Origin: JAGOUU01 sp964387745
Lineage (GTDB): Bacteria; Pseudomonadota; Gammaproteobacteria; JAGOUU01
Direction of reading: 5' to 3'
Assembly (NCBI GenBank): GCA_964387745.1
Contig: CAYLXL010000031.1
Coordinates: forward strand, 1-25,602
Length of the DNA stretch: 25,602 bases
A model generated the notes under the pieces. It was not told where the DNA came from. It made no database searches and worked only from the letters and a program-made list of their open reading frames with translations. The translations under genes were made by a program, and so were the position numbers. Shown here one piece after another: positions 24,161 to 25,602 of this stretch (position 1 is the first letter of the stretch; every line of letters starts with the position of its first letter).

Positions 24161-25602
24161 ATGTTCAGAATATTTTTTAATACACGTCAATCTTCTATCA
24201 TCTTGTTGATTCTTTCGTTATTTTCAAATTTGAATTCTTACTCGAATTCACTTTGTGATCTAGACAAGTCAAAAATGATTCCCCTTAGATCACCTCAATA
24301 TAGGCAGTACCAGTATGTAATAAAACTAAAAGGGAATGCGCTAAAAGCAGATTCATATGAAATTCATTTTGATACAGGAAGCTGGACAACCAGCATACCT
24401 GGTGGTGCATTAAATTTTGATAATTTACGGATTATAGAAAGAGATGTAACTGATGACTGGGGTTATTCTGCAGACCTTGTTGAGGGCCAGCTTGCTGTTG
24501 AGGCTAATGATGGAACTAAGTATACATTAGATAATTATCGATTTTATGCAACCAAAAACAAAGTTACAAAGGAATATCTTCCTGATGATCGAACACATAA
24601 GTGGGGTAATGGAGCAATTATGGGGGCATTTCCCTCTCAAAGGCCATGGGGGAGAACTTTAGAATCTTTTGTATACGCCTTGGCAAAAAAATATGAAAGT
24701 TCAAACATGGGTATTGGTATTGTTTCTAATTGCTTAGACAATATAGAAAAGGACTGGAATTCGATGAAATCTTATCTGATGATTGGTAATAATCAAAAAA
24801 TCGAGCATGAGTTAGGATGGCGCAGTAATTTACCTAATTTTCAGGGTAAGGAAGACTATCAACCAGCCTTGATTCCAGGGGTTGGAATTTCTATAGACTT
24901 TAATAACATTGATTCGAATGTTAGAGTGAATAATTTACTTGCCACTATTGATACAGGAGCGCCAGATCTGACAATGCGTTTAAATGATGCTGATCCTCAA
25001 TATAGTAAAACATTAATGCCATATTTTATTAATAAGGGCATTTGGAGTACGTGGGGTAATCAATATTATAATAATGATGCTACAAGTCTTATTAATGCCA
25101 ATGTAACTGTTGAATTTACGGATGATAATAACAACTCAAACTCATATACTTTTCCAGTAGGCGAAAATACCTACAATACCCCAATGACACTAATTGCTGG
25201 GAGATGGAACGGTGATGTGCCTTTCCCGCTTAAAAACAGGATCAATTTAGGTAATACAATTTATTTTTATTGCCCAGTCGTTCACTTTGATATCAAAAAC
25301 AAAAGGGTAGGGATTGGGTTCAGAAAAGATTTTATTACTTATTGCGAAAAAATAACGAAAGAAGTTAGCGACCAGTCTACCCTAAGAGGTGATTGCTGGG
25401 TTGGTAACACTAAGGACGGTAAATATACAGCTTGTGAAAACGGTAAATTAACAACATTTACTGAAGGCAATAAGAGAGATGCATTTTGTCCAGATGTTAA
25501 TGTGTTTAATTGTAAATCTGCAGTTAGAGAAAATAGCAGTTGGTCTGCCCTAAGAGGTGATTGCTGGGTTGGTAACACTAAGGACGGTAAATATACAGCT
25601 TG
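24161..25602 (+). CDS. Secreted pepsin-like (A1-type) aspartic peptidase with C-terminal repeats, truncated by window end
   Basis: The frame is open for at least 480 codons to the window end. A signal peptide (about 1-30, core SSIILLILSLFSN) is followed by two aspartic-peptidase motifs: HFDTGSW with D71 and TIDTGAP with D264. The 193-residue gap and flanking beta-rich sequence suit a bilobed pepsin-type enzyme rather than a dimeric retropepsin. From about residue 402 there is a cysteine-containing repeat of 56 residues (LRGDCWVGNTKDGKYTAC...) whose second copy is cut by the window end. I chose ATG 24161 because GAGGAG lies 4 bases before it; the frame is open back to ATG 24026, which has only a weak site and would add 45 residues ahead of the signal peptide. 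Likely secreted proteolysis; substrate unknown. Confidence 0.75.
   Translation, partial: MFRIFFNTRQSSIILLILSLFSNLNSYSNSLCDLDKSKMIPLRSPQYRQYQYVIKLKGNALKADSYEIHFDTGSWTTSIPGGALNFDNLRIIERDVTDDWGYSADLVEGQLAVEANDGTKYTLDNYRFYATKNKVTKEYLPDDRTHKWGNGAIMGAFPSQRPWGRTLESFVYALAKKYESSNMGIGIVSNCLDNIEKDWNSMKSYLMIGNNQKIEHELGWRSNLPNFQGKEDYQPALIPGVGISIDFNNIDSNVRVNNLLATIDTGAPDLTMRLNDADPQYSKTLMPYFINKGIWSTWGNQYYNNDATSLINANVTVEFTDDNNNSNSYTFPVGENTYNTPMTLIAGRWNGDVPFPLKNRINLGNTIYFYCPVVHFDIKNKRVGIGFRKDFITYCEKITKEVSDQSTLRGDCWVGNTKDGKYTACENGKLTTFTEGNKRDAFCPDVNVFNCKSAVRENSSWSALRGDCWVGNTKDGKYTA
25379..25602 (+). repeat. 168-bp-period intragenic tandem repeat (second copy incomplete)
   Basis: The 55 bases at 25380-25434 recur identically at 25548-25602, exactly 168 bp (56 codons) later, and the second copy runs off the window. 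The encoded unit begins ALRGDCWVGNTKDGKYTA. Perfect DNA identity over the overlap suggests recent duplication or gene conversion within the gene. Confidence 0.9.

Noticed and set aside
25339..25578. 79-codon minus-strand open frame containing repeats
   Set aside because: Its repeats are just the complement of the aspartic peptidase repeat; it has no support of its own.

Overview
The window looks like the chromosome of a low-GC, Gram-negative gammaproteobacterium. The evidence is a heptose-LPS operon (hldE-waaF-waaC), rdgC, a two-domain hldE, lipA and hemE. AT-rich coding, palindromic elements and stacked insertion sequences suggest a host-associated or intracellular lineage (Legionellales/Thiotrichales-like). 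That placement is inference; no rRNA or other taxonomic marker is present.

Positions 1-411 hold a terminator, inverted repeats and a decayed DUF559 nuclease tail. Two secreted proteins follow on the minus strand (a small coiled-coil protein and a two-BON-domain OsmY-like protein), then a 120-bp MITE-like element and an Mrp-type ATPase with a C-terminal DUF971 domain. Divergent from mrp is a plus-strand run lipA - PAP2 phosphatase - hemE - rdgC; a palindromic element supplies the last codons and stop of hemE. An AAA/DUF4143 ATPase preceded by a perfect 18-bp inverted repeat converges with a minus-strand three-gene operon (FAD oxidoreductase, aldo/keto reductase, class III aminotransferase).

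From 11489 to 15074, hldE, waaF and waaC overlap one another and make and attach inner-core heptose. The HldE kinase half has lost the PfkB catalytic motif while its nucleotidyltransferase half is intact. waaF is crossed by a 10-N assembly gap that probably stands for about 3 bases.

From about 15.2 kb the window becomes accessory DNA. A stand-alone FTP/PepSY propeptide-like protein sits next to a secreted M4 (vibriolysin/pseudolysin-like) metallopeptidase with the same propeptide and a C-terminal PPC domain. Next comes a 6-kb pile of mobile elements: an IS91-type transposase remnant broken by two different ISAs1-family elements, an ISNCY-like element, and an rve-type element with duplicated subterminal sites. 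Beyond it is a secreted pepsin-like (A1) aspartic peptidase with two DTG motifs, unusual in bacteria, whose C-terminus enters a cysteine-containing 56-residue tandem repeat cut off by the window end. The most interesting part is this pair of unrelated secreted endopeptidases, one with a paralogous free propeptide, on either side of the IS cluster. I see no tRNA, rRNA or CRISPR array.
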